A stretch of DNA of 64,000 nt from the NCBI RefSeq assembly GCF_003473485.1, contig NC_053042.1, positions 42,312,762 to 42,376,761 of the forward strand, written 5' to 3'. A program made the position numbers and the translations under genes. The notes beneath the pieces were generated by a model that was not told where the DNA came from, did not search any database, and was given only the letters and a program-made list of their open reading frames with translations. Source of the stretch: Medicago truncatula (Eukaryota > Streptophyta > Magnoliopsida > Fabales > Fabaceae). Position 1 is the first letter of the stretch. Each line of letters starts with the position of its first letter. This document shows, in pieces, positions 10,991-21,241 of this stretch.

Positions 10991-11579
10991 TGTATGTTTG
11001 ATTTCACTTCTAGATTTTTGATGGACAAAAATTGATTCTAAAAATGAAAAATTAATAATGGCATGTTTTGTTGCTCTGAGTAAAATTGATTTTGCCTCAT
11101 AATTGATTATGTTAAGGATGCTTCTCTTTGAAGTTATGTGATTAAAGACTTGATTTTGTCCCTATTAATGATCTTTATTTTGAAATGTTAATTCGTCTAC
11201 GAACAAATTTAAATTTATGTATTTATTTAATTCTTTATAGGCTCTTGAACTACTTTTTAGTCAAAAAAGTTTGCACTCGAAACATTATGAATCTTAAATA
11301 TGTTAATTTTCAATTGAGACAATCTATGTGAATTAGTTAAATCTGAACTATTTATGGTCAAGTTTGTGATTACTCAAATTAAATGACCACCAACGTGCAA
11401 AGTTTTGAATTTTCTTGTCTTCGATTTTCCAATTATCAAAGAAATGTCACATATTGCGAGATATCCTAGAATATTTTGCATTAAAGCATGTTACATTCAA
11501 CTCACTTATATCAAGAATTAATTTTACAAAATCAATTCACTTAAAATCAATTTTTTTTCAACACAGAATCAAACATACA
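10991..11579. mobile_element. TIR element of the AATTGATT type
   Basis: The left end GTATGTTTGATTTC is mirrored by GAATCAAACATAC at 11566-11578, and inner AAATTGATTCTAAAAATG / AAAATCAATT blocks are also inverted. About 590 bp, non-coding. End style matches the small elements in intron 4 of both ABCB genes. Confidence 0.5.
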
Positions 11580-12879
11580 CTTCAACATAAGTCGCACAAG
11601 ATTTGGGATCCTATGTTCAAAATCACAATATTAAAATCAAAATACTCTTTCTTCTATATTAATAATCACTAATGACAAAACTAGTGTTATAATTTGAAAA
11701 TAAAAATGACAAAAGTAGAAAAAAATACAAAATGAAATTCTAAGTTCTAACAAAGATGTGGGAAGAAAACGAAGTGGTAAAACAAATTCAATAGACCTTT
11801 CCTCTTGAGGTTTCTTCAAAGCTCTCTTTTTCAATTTGTTATTTCCTTTTTTTATTTTGAGCTCTAACATTGCACAGAGCCTGCACCTCTGAGACACGCA
11901 AACCACCAACCCTCTGCATCTTTTGGCCTCTTCCTCCTACTTTAACCTATTTTTTTAGTATAAATATGAGTATCTTAAGAACAAAGTGGACGTCCATTTA
12001 TTTGTAATGATTTTAGCCTCTGCTTTAACCTACTTTGTTTTTGCATATGGTATCTGGGTTTCTTCACTTTGCTACTATGTGAACTGTTCCATATTTATCT
12101 GATTTTGCATTTAATCTTTTCAATTTATTTGTCTATATATAAGTGATGGTGAATGCATAGAAAAGACTCTCATTTTAGTATGTGTTTTTTGAATAGATTT
12201 GTGTTGAATTGGTTTGTCAAATTGGTTCGTTTGCTTAGCTAAACCATACTTAGTTGAATTGTTTTAGTACATAAGTTATCATAATCAAACTTTGTCTCTC
12301 AAAATTATTATGCAAGTTTCTGGTGACCCAATTGGGAAAAGTTTTGATTCTATAAACCATATTTGAGATAATGATAACTTTGGGTTCCATGTTATTTTGT
12401 TTGGAGACTTCTAGAGTGATGTTATTATGTATCTTATTTTAGAGTGATTTTCAAGTCGTACAAATCCCTGAAAAAGTGATAGAGTCGAGTGTCTTATTTT
12501 GTTTGAATGTGATTTTATAAACCATACTCGTAGAGATAATGACGATTTTATGTTATTTTGGATGCTTGTAGTGATTTTATTCTTGAACTCCTTATAACTT
12601 TGATTTAGCATTTCTTAAAGGCTGTTTAATACCATGACAGACCATGTTATCAATTTTTCATATTACTTATTTCTATTATTATTGGTCATCTAAATAACTT
12701 TTGGTTTATGTATATCACTGGACCATTTGATACATAAAGGTTAAGCTTCTCAAACAATCAGTTATAAAAAAAAAATGTCACAATATGCGAGTAAATCCTG
12801 TTTAGGCTTTTGTTTCAATAGTCCGTATCTAGTACAAGAATATATACCCCGTCACAAAATATATTAAGGCGTGATATTT

Positions 12880-13770
12880 GGTATAACATGATTAGGTACA
12901 TAAAGAATATGATAATGTATTGGTATAACATGTCTTAAATGTGAACTTTGTTCACATGCATTGTTGTACGCACATGTCTCAAACTTAATTGTGAAATCAG
13001 GCTTGACAGAGGATAACGACTCCATTTTTAGATAAAAGCTTGAATTCAAGCTTCAACATTGAAAAGGAAAACAAGAAATGAGACTAACCGATTACTTTTG
13101 AGACTTTGTAATTACTTTTATAAACTTGCTAATTATTACCCGCAGAAACCTACTAATTAATTTTAAGACTTCCTAATTACTTTAATTTAACTTGATAATT
13201 ATAATAGCATAACAGAAATCTAATACTGAATTTAAACCCCATAACACAGCCATTCTTTTCATCCTTCTCCTATTCTTATTGATGGTGGCCATGCTGCTTC
13301 TGTGAATGTCGACTTTGCTTCTGAAGGAAGTCGCGATGGTAACAGTGCTTCGAGGAGGAGGATGAAAAGAATATAGTTCGGTTGTGGGATTTAAATTCGG
13401 TTTTAGGTTTCCGCTGTGCTATTCTCAATTAGCAATATAAAAAATAAGATAGTTTTTTTTGACACAAAAACGAAAAAAGTTAGAAAGTCTCAAAAATAAA
13501 AAGTAATTAATAGGTCTAGGGTGGTTATAATTAGCAAGCTAATAAAAGTAAAGTCTCAAAATCAATTAGCAAGTCTCATTTATTGTTTCCTTCGATGTTG
13601 AAGTCTGATTTCAATACTTTATACTTAAAAATTGAATCTTTATCCTTTTTCAAGCCTAAATTCACAATTAAATTAAAGACATGTGTATGACAACGCATGT
13701 GAACAAAATCCCTTTAAGACATGATTGTCTCGATACCCCATCATGGTACTTGATATCTAATCACAACATC
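12880..13770. repeat. Long inverted repeat, about 0.4-kb arms and 80-base loop
   Basis: The left arm (about 12880-13272) and right arm (about 13352-13770) are reverse complements with moderate divergence along their whole length. Anchors in order: ACATGTCTTAAA / TTTAAGACATGA; TTGTTCACATGC / GCATGTGAACAA; GCTTCAACATTGAA / TCGATGTTGAAG; AAATGAGACT / AGTCTCATTT; ATTCTTTTCATCC / GGATGAAAAGAAT. The loop is GC-richer (GATGGTGGCCATGCTGCTTC). A transcript through it would form a hairpin of about 400 imperfect pairs. It could be a foldback transposon or an inverted duplication giving small RNAs. No protein is encoded. Confidence 0.75.
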
Positions 13771-14286
13771 GTTTGCTTGAGCATTCTCAACCGTTATATT
13801 TAAGATCCAATTAAATTATCCAACCCCTAAAATCAACATATTGACTCATCACGTCTTCGGTGTTATTTGACAAAAGTAAATGATTTTCTAATATGTTTTC
13901 ATCTCACTATACAAAGGATTATATTTGTATAGACTACATACCAGCATTATATATATAAAAAAAATTATGCATGTATTTATTCAAATCACATCTCAATGTC
14001 ATCTTTTTTAATTTTTGAATAAGTTAAACTAACACATCTAAATTGACACCGAGAATAATCGAATTTGAAACTTTTAGATTAGCGCACTTCAAGGTTTCAA
14101 GCTAACACCGCTAGACCAACACAATAGATTTCTTGGTGTCATTTTTTAAATTAGTTCCTTCAAGCAAATTCTAAAAGTTGGGAGATAATGATAGGGATGC
14201 AAGCTCGATTTTTCTTATTTCATTTTCTCTCTTAAGAGTGGAATATTACGATTACCGGTCCAAAAAATAAGGTTTAGATATATTTT

Positions 14287-14420
14287 AATCTTTTATCTTT
14301 TACTAAAAATTTGTTTTGGTCTTTTTTTTTGTTTTGAAGTGATGTTTTAGTATTTTTGACAAATCATAGCAAATGAAAATACTAACTAAAGCATCACATT
14401 TTTTAAAAGATAAAAGATTA
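14287..14420. mobile_element. Short foldback repeat upstream of the cysteine desulfhydrase gene
   Basis: TAATCTTTTATCTTTTAC (14287-14304) is mirrored by AAAAGATAAAAGATTA (14404-14420), and GTGATGTTTTAGTATTTTTG is mirrored by the inner AAAATACTAACTAAAGCATCAC. About 134 bp, some 200 bases before the gene's start codon, so it probably sits in or beside the promoter. Confidence 0.6.
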
Positions 14421-14575
14421 AATTGATTTAAAAAAAAAAAAAAAAAAGCAGATAAAAGTACAACAAAATGGCAAATATATCTGAACAAAAAAAAAAAGAG
14501 GAACGCTGATTCATTTCAGCTGCTAATCTGCCATCGCCACTCATTTCACTAACACTCTACTCTATCCAGTCACCA

Positions 14576-14611
14576 ATGAACAAAACCCTAACACTCAAAT
14601 CCAAATTCTAA
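14576..14611 (+). other. Upstream ORF of 11 codons before the desulfhydrase start
   Basis: An ATG at 14576 opens MNKTLTLKSKF and stops at TAA (14609-14611), 9 bases before the main ATG at 14621. It overlaps a telo-box-like AAACCCTAA. If transcription begins upstream of 14576, ribosomes would meet it first. Whether it is in the mRNA cannot be told from sequence. Confidence 0.45.
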
Positions 14612-14620
14612 CAAACAACA

Positions 14621-15973
14621 ATGGATAACCACGACGATCCTCGAAACGGCACCGTTCAGCCAGACTCAAAGAAACCAAAACTTACCCACCCCATTTCCTC
14701 ACACGAACTTCTTCACGAATTCTCCCACCACCAAACCGCCGTCGCACGTATCAACAACGGCAGCTTCGGCAGCTGTCCCCGCTCCATCCTCACCGCCCAA
14801 ACCACCTGGCAGCTTCGCTTCCTTCAACAACCCGACGATTTCTTCTTCAACACCCTCCGTAACGGAATTCTCGATTCTCGCAAAATCATCAAAAACCTAA
14901 TCAATGCTGACGACGTTGAAGAAATTTCGTTAATCGATAATGCTACCACCGCTGCCGCTATCGTTCTTCAACAAATCGGCCATCACTTCTCCTCCGGTAA
15001 GTTCTGCCGAAATGACACTGTTATAATTTTCCATTGCGCTTATCAAGCTGTTAAGAAATCAATTGAAGCTTATGTTATACCCGTTGGTGGCTCTGTTATT
15101 GAGGTTGAATTACCTTTTCCGGTTAATTCCAACGAGGAAATTATCGCGGAATTTAAGAAAGGGATTGAACGAGGGAAAATTAACGGTGGTAGAGTTAGGT
15201 TAGCGATAATCGATCACATTACGTCGATGCCTTCGGTTGTTATTCCGGTTAGGGAATTGATTCGGGTTTGTAGAGAGAATGAAGTGGATCAGGTTTTTGT
15301 TGATGGTGCTCATGCTTTAGGAAGTATGGAGGTTGATGTTAAAGAAATTGGTGCTGATTTTTATGTTAGTAATTTGTATAAATGGTTTTTTTCGCCACCT
15401 TCGGTTGCGTTTATGTATTGTAATAAGAATAAGAAATTGAATGATGTTCATCATCCAGTGGTGGCGCATGAGTATGGTAATGGTTTGCCTGCTGAAAGTG
15501 CTTGGGTTGGGATGAGAGATTATAGTCCTCAGCTTGTGGTGCCTTCGATTATGGAGTTTGTGAATCGGTTTGAAGGTGGAATTGAAGGGATTATGAAGAG
15601 GAACCATAATATGGTTGTGAAAATGGGGGTTATGTTGAAGGAAGCGTGGGGTACGAATCTTGGGTCGCCGCCTGAAATGTGTGCAAGTATGATTATGATT
15701 GGCTTGCCTTCGAAGATTCGGGTGATGAGTGATGATGATGCTTTGAGATTAAGGTTTTATCTTAGGGTTTATCATGCTATAGAAGTTCCTGTGTATTATC
15801 AGGCTTTGGGAAATGGTGAAAGGGATGCTAGAGATAAAGACGGGTTTATAACTGGTTATGTGAGGATTTCTCATCAGGTGTATAACATTGTTGATGATTA
15901 TAATAGGCTTAAGACTGCAATTATTCAGCTTTTGCAAGATGGAAAAATTTGCAGTGAACTTCCTAAAGAGTGA
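14621..15973 (+). CDS. LCD: Intronless class V PLP aminotransferase-fold enzyme, probable L-cysteine desulfhydrase
   Basis: 450 residues in one exon, matching in length and sequence style the plant L-cysteine desulfhydrase LCD group, within the NifS/isopenicillin-epimerase-like class V fold. The known reaction is cysteine to pyruvate, ammonia and hydrogen sulfide with pyridoxal phosphate. Visible residues: substrate-side NNGSFG (45-50), a cofactor-binding Asp/His pair in VDGAHALG (227-234), and the Schiff-base lysine in SNLYKWFFSPP (Lys254). A C-terminal small domain closes with VRISHQVYN (414-422). The N-terminus is hydrophilic with no clear signal or transit peptide, suggesting a cytosolic or nuclear location. 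The first 380 or so bases are C-rich with C-ending codons, while the rest is T/G-rich. Some databases call relatives 'isopenicillin N epimerase-like'; a different amino-acid substrate cannot be excluded. Confidence 0.88.
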   Translation: MDNHDDPRNGTVQPDSKKPKLTHPISSHELLHEFSHHQTAVARINNGSFGSCPRSILTAQTTWQLRFLQQPDDFFFNTLRNGILDSRKIIKNLINADDVEEISLIDNATTAAAIVLQQIGHHFSSGKFCRNDTVIIFHCAYQAVKKSIEAYVIPVGGSVIEVELPFPVNSNEEIIAEFKKGIERGKINGGRVRLAIIDHITSMPSVVIPVRELIRVCRENEVDQVFVDGAHALGSMEVDVKEIGADFYVSNLYKWFFSPPSVAFMYCNKNKKLNDVHHPVVAHEYGNGLPAESAWVGMRDYSPQLVVPSIMEFVNRFEGGIEGIMKRNHNMVVKMGVMLKEAWGTNLGSPPEMCASMIMIGLPSKIRVMSDDDALRLRFYLRVYHAIEVPVYYQALGNGERDARDKDGFITGYVRISHQVYNIVDDYNRLKTAIIQLLQDGKICSELPKE

Positions 15974-16554
15974 CTAAATAATCAGAGAGAAAAATGAGGT
16001 ATAGAATCTATAGATCTTCTCCACTTCTGACTTGTTTTTTGGTTTTAAAGATAGCTTTAGATTTGGCAGTACGTTTTATGAGCATGCCCATTTTTGTTGT
16101 TCTGTAATCTGTATTATCATCTTATTTTTGTAAAACAAAATAAGTGTAACCCGAATTTCTCGGTAAAGCTTACAAATGAAGTATTTGTATTATTTATTAT
16201 TCATAGTTGCTTTGTTAGATGTAACTTTGTAGCGTACCTTAATTTCTTTGATTTGTTTTCCACATTGTCTATAGTTGATCTTGATCCTACTTGCAATGGA
16301 GAAGAAGGGTATGTTTCTTTAATATACTGGCTTAAGATTTGATAGTATTGAATAATATTGTGATAGAAGTTTCACAAAATGCCTAGTAATTCGTCAGTTT
16401 TGTGTTGAATATTTCATCATGCTACTATATGTGAAGTTTGTACTTGCTCATTTTCAATCTTTGATTGTTTATTGGCTGACTTTTGACCTCAAAATTGGCA
16501 TGTTATTGTTTAGGAAATTACATAATATCAGTTCCTACATTATATGAAAAACTA

Positions 16555-17250
16555 TCAAATAAGACCTTGAATTATTTATTTAGTTATCAAATTGATCCTT
16601 GATGCATATATGTTATGAACAAAGTAGAAAGTAAAGAGACAAAGTTGGAGTGCATAATATTCAACTTGTTTCATAATTTAGTCATTGTGCTACAAGTCCT
16701 TACATACCCAAAATAATGGTTCCTAACCACCCTTAATAAAGTCATAATGGTGTACATAAACTTAAGGCAACCATTGCAAAACAAGTGCAGAAATATTAAA
16801 TATCTAAAAGCAACCAAACTATGGGCATTAATAAGTCATACAAGAAAGTTTTTAATATTACATAGCCAAAAACAACCCAACTAAGGGCATAAATAATAAG
16901 CTATAAGCAAGAAGTTCCTAAGCTAGCAACCTGAATGAGTTTTGAGTGTGATCTCATCATTCCTCTATGGAAGTTTGTCTCCTGCCTCACCATCAAATTA
17001 ATGGGTTTCTAAGCATGGTCCGTGATTCAAATTTACTTCCTTGAAATGCACTTCGTGCGAAATCTACAAACATGTAAAAGGGTAATAAATAACAATTCTT
17101 TTAGTTCTTAACATCAATATCAGGGATCAATTTGACAGTTAAGATAAACAATTCATAGATCGATTTGACAGTGTGATACATAATTCAAGGACCATCTTAC
17201 GTTTTAATGAATAATTTAGGGATCAATTTGACAATGTAACAATTTGTAAT
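16555..17250. mobile_element. Foldback element, about 0.7 kb
   Basis: AAGACCTTGAATTAT and TCAAATTGATCCTTGA near the left end are mirrored by ATAATTCAAGGACCATCTTA and AGGGATCAATTTGACA on the right, where this unit is present more than once (17120-17240). The middle is unrelated AT-rich sequence without an open frame of note. Confidence 0.5.
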
Positions 17251-18119
17251 GAGTTCATTTAAAAAAAACAAAGAAAATGTTAAATTTTCGATCAATTTCG
17301 TACTTGAATATGTGACATCTGAGTTGGCAAACCACGTCAATGTTTAACGTCACACGTCATCATCATTAACGGTGAGACTTGATATAGGAACGAAATCGAT
17401 CGACTTGTTTTAGCTATTTTAAATATTTGAGGATGAAATTAATCGATACGTACAAATTAAAGGACAAAAATGCCTACTCACTCAATTTTTACTTTTGTAT
17501 AATAACATGTGAGACACATGTTAACATTTTTCTAAACTTTACGTTTACTACTAGATTTATTTAATTGTTTCATTAAAAAGGACCACTATTTGATGTAAGT
17601 TTCTTTATTTCTGTTGGGCCATAGACCAAACTTTTGGTTTAACGAACTTGAAATTGAGCCTGTTTTGTCCTCTTTTGATTTTAATTAAATGACGGGTCCC
17701 ATTTTGTTTTCCAATTAGTTACGTGTAATTTTGTTTTCATTAGTTATGAGTAAATTAGTTTGGATTCCACATGGTTTAATGGTGTCATCTCTATCTTCTA
17801 GAATTCAATTAATTTATTACTCTTCCCATCTTAAATTATTCAACCTCCGGTCATTATTACAAGCAAAATTTAACATTTCAGGTGTATTCAATAAGTAATG
17901 TGTATGATCTGTATTAAAGATTACATACGTCATTAATTAATTGAATCTAAAATGACGATTTTTGCTTATAATTATGTCGTTTTAATTAAAAACATGCATT
18001 CTAGTACGATATTAATGAATCATTATTGATTGAGTTGTGAAGCTCAACAAGCTTAAGTTCAAGGATAAGCAGTTGGAGGTATCAGGTTTAAACCCAAACG
18101 AAGGGAAACAACTAATATT

Positions 18120-18473
18120 AAGAGTGTGTTTGTTTCAAGTTATATTTGTAGATTTTTGGAAATAAATCAATAGAAATACAGATGCTTATGTTTGTTACAA
18201 GTTTACTAAATTTTATTCCCAGGTATAAAATGTTTTTGGGAAGAAAAATTTTCCCAAAGAAAAGGTTTGGGAATAAAGTTCCCATGAAATTAGGAAAAAT
18301 TCATGTATAAATTACCTATTATAATCCCTATTTTTATGGTTTCCAAGAATATTATAATGTTAAACAAACATCTTTTTTCTAAATACATTGGAATAAAATT
18401 TTCATTTTTATGTTCCAAAAAATGTTATTCCTACGAATAAATTTGGTAAATTTGAAACAAACACAACCTAATT
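18120..18473. mobile_element. TIR element with GTGTTTGTTTCAA ends
   Basis: TTAAGAGTGTGTTTGTTTCA on the left and its inverse (TGAAACAAACACAACCTAA) on the right enclose about 350 bp; inner blocks (AAAATTTTCCC, TTCCAAAAAATG) are also partly inverted. Non-coding, Harbinger-like in appearance. Confidence 0.55.
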
Positions 18474-18649
18474 ACTAATATTTCTTATAAAAAATCATTA
18501 GGGAAGTGCAGTATTTTGCTATATATATATATATTTTACAGTAAGGAGTGGAAGACAAATGGGATTGGAATCCCGATCTAGACATAGGACACACAATTTG
18601 TGGTGCCTACCATTTGATGTCTTCTACAGCACAAGTTGATTAGTTTTGT

Positions 18650-18960
18650 ATTTTATGATATGACTTGGAATATAGTAGCTCCTTTGAAGGTTTTGTTGCT
18701 TGTGTGGCAGTTGTTACTAAATCGTTTGCCAACGAAAGATTATCTGATTCGTCGTGGAATTATTTCGTCTAACTTAAGTTTTTGGTCGAGTGATTGCGGT
18801 AAGAAGGAAAGTGTGGATCATCTGTTTATGGGCTGCATATTTCTTGGTAGCATCTGGTCGCTTCTTTGATAGTTGTTGGGTATTTCTTCTTCAGCATACA
18901 GGTTGTATATTTTTTTTATCATTTAACCCAATTTACAACAGAGGAGTGATATTTGTACAA
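18650..18960 (+). pseudogene. LINE fragment: reverse-transcriptase zinc-binding (zf-RVT) region
   Basis: The frame reads APLKVLLLVWQLLLNRLPTK, then LIRRGI and CGKKESVDHLFMGC. This is the typical order of the zf-RVT region found downstream of plant LINE reverse transcriptases (W-x-L-L-x-x-R-L-P-T-K, R-R-G-I, Cys, H-L-F, C). It stops at a TGA at 18867-18869. No reverse transcriptase or endonuclease part lies nearby, so it is a relic. Confidence 0.7.
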
Positions 18961-21241
18961 CCAATTTTATATAATCTTTGTGACAATCACTTTTTCTTTA
19001 TTCTTATTGGACAAGAATAATAAAGAGAGAAAGAAAAGGAGAGAGAATAAAAAAAACATGCGAGTATGAGAAAAATAGTTGTTTCAAAAGTTGTCAAATA
19101 ATGATTGTACAAATATTATTTCTCTTTACAATATTAGGATGCGAGTCTGACCCAACATTTCTTGTGTAAGGTTGAAGCTCTTAATATAATTCATTTTAGC
19201 TACTCTTGAGTACTAGCCTAACACGAGTTTGAAGTACCTTGCTATAATTTATTTAGGCTTCTTGGAAAAAAAAAATCTAACCACCGAGCTTATATGTTAT
19301 CATAAAGGACAGAAGAGTAAATATTTTGATGTTATTATAGTTATATACTACCTTTGTTTTTTTTTTTTGACAAAAACAAAATCATATTCATTCATTTAAA
19401 TTGAGAAATTACATCATTCAACATCACTAAAAACGTAAAGGATGAATTTGTGAACAAACTCACAACATCCAAGTTAATAGCATATAACGGTATAATGCCT
19501 ACAAAAATATACGATAAAATTAAAGTGACTGGAATATCCATGCCTCCGAATCTGCAACGTTGACGCACAATTTGATTTAATAATCGATCTTTCAATATGA
19601 ATCAGATGAACACCGTAAGAATACGGGAAATCAAACAACGCCACACAAGACGACGACGAACAACAAACCACCACTCTTAGATGATGAAATCACGAAGAAA
19701 AAACATAGATCTATGTGAAAATCACTTATTTAGATCGAAATAGAGAGAAAAAGATGAAGATGAGTGATTTCAGGTAAAAAATTGATCCAAAACCACCCCC
19801 TTAATGAAGAAACTGAAAGAGAAAACCTAGAGAAAAAAAATTAGAATCGACTTGGAGAGGAAGAGTTGATTAGTTATACTACCTATTGTCGGTTGAAAAT
19901 TTAAGAATATTTTGATGAAAGAATTTTTTTTTTATAGTTATCTTGTAAAACATGACAATACAAAATTCTCGCCTTTAAAAAAGGTAAAAAATTCTCAAAA
20001 GTTTTTTATATTTAAAAATTGAGCTACTATTGTCATTTTTTTTAACAAAGCTACTATTGTCATTATAGTCCATTTTTCTATTACCAGACTACTACTATAA
20101 TATAATCCATTTTTATATCTTCTTTCAATGATCGTGTTAACTTAGCGGCAAGCATCGAGACACAAGTTTGTGTTTTGACTATTTTCCACTTTCTGGTTAT
20201 AATATTGATTATTGAATTCCACTTTCTGGTTATAATAATATTTTTTGAAAGAAGTTATAATAATATTGAATATTGATACCTGACCAAATTTTTTATTTAT
20301 TGAATATTGATATATAGTCATAGATACTTCACCTTCGTCATGCATGACGTTTTCTACTTAATTAGTTGTTGTTCTTCATGGTTATCATTTTCTTACTTTT
20401 ATTATTGCTGCTACTACCTAAAGTGTATGATTTTGTTCAACAACTATTAACATTATTTAATTTGTTTTTTTGTACCAAAACTGAGTATTGTCAAATCCAT
20501 TTCTAAAAAACATTTTATTGTGGCTAAGCATAAGGAGTAACCGTAACCCCTACCATAATTAGTATTTTTTTCCTTTTTAAATAAAATACAACCTTTCGAG
20601 TTAACTTCACTACTAGATTTTTCAATATGAAAATTTCAATTTCTAAGACGCAATTTATGGAGGAAGTTAGAGAGATACACTATCCTTCTTCCTTTTTTCG
20701 ACATGTGGGACATTATTTTTGAGCGGCGTTCTAATCCATTTATTATTAATATTTTAGAGGATCTATTATTTATTTATTGAACTATATATACTAAATAATT
20801 TATGATTCCCCTAAAAAAAATATTAATTTATGATTGAAAAAATCGACAGTTTAAAAAGTGATAATTAATCATTAAATTATTTGAATTAATATATAAATGC
20901 ATGTGTATATGTAATTTAAACAAAATGTATATATATGAAGTCCGGAGTTCAAACCTCGGTCACTACAAAAAAAAAATTACATATAAATATTAATCAATCA
21001 ACTAATTTTTCAGATTTTCGATCAAAAACCTCTACGAAATTAACTCTTATTCATACATTGAATTGAATATTACATTGATGATAACCTGAACAAATTTTTT
21101 ACAAGAAAAGGAAAACAAAAAATATGTATTGATCTAATCTTCAGTTGAATTTCACAAAATTAGTTAAAAAAAGTAACAAAAAAAAAAAAGAAAAAAAGAG
21201 GAAGAATATGGGATTTGCTACAAAGTGGTAAAAGTAAAAAC
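18961..21241. other. Intergenic between LINE relic and ABCB copy A
   Basis: No gene supported. Contains a tandem pair of TTCCACTTTCTGGTTATAAT (about 20183 and 20216). A box B-like GGAGTTCAAACCTCGG at about 20943, followed by an A-run, may be the tail of a SINE. The last 60 bases, just downstream of the ABCB A stop, match the same position in copy B and so belong to a conserved 3' UTR. Confidence 0.5.

Larger units (their letters stand above)
10434..12879. other. Intergenic, repeat-rich, no gene seen
   Basis: Contains a 35-bp direct repeat with 64-bp period (10861-10895 and 10925-10959) and an inverted-end element at 10991-11579. The remainder is AT-rich sequence with stop codons in all frames; short open frames here have no recognisable protein features. 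Confidence 0.5.
15974..18635. other. Intergenic: desulfhydrase 3' UTR, then repeats
   Basis: The 3' UTR and polyadenylation region probably lie within the first 200-400 bases. Beyond are a foldback element (16555-17250) and a TIR element (18120-18473). No gene recognised. Confidence 0.5.

Noticed and set aside
13982-14125. Minus-strand SINE suggested by GGTCTAGCGGTGTTAG and a box B-like segment
   Set aside because: Box B is degenerate and no tail or second copy was found in the window.
15317-15937. Open frames antisense to the desulfhydrase gene
   Set aside because: Shadow frames of a well-supported coding sequence; compositions rich in His, Ile and Asn with no motif.
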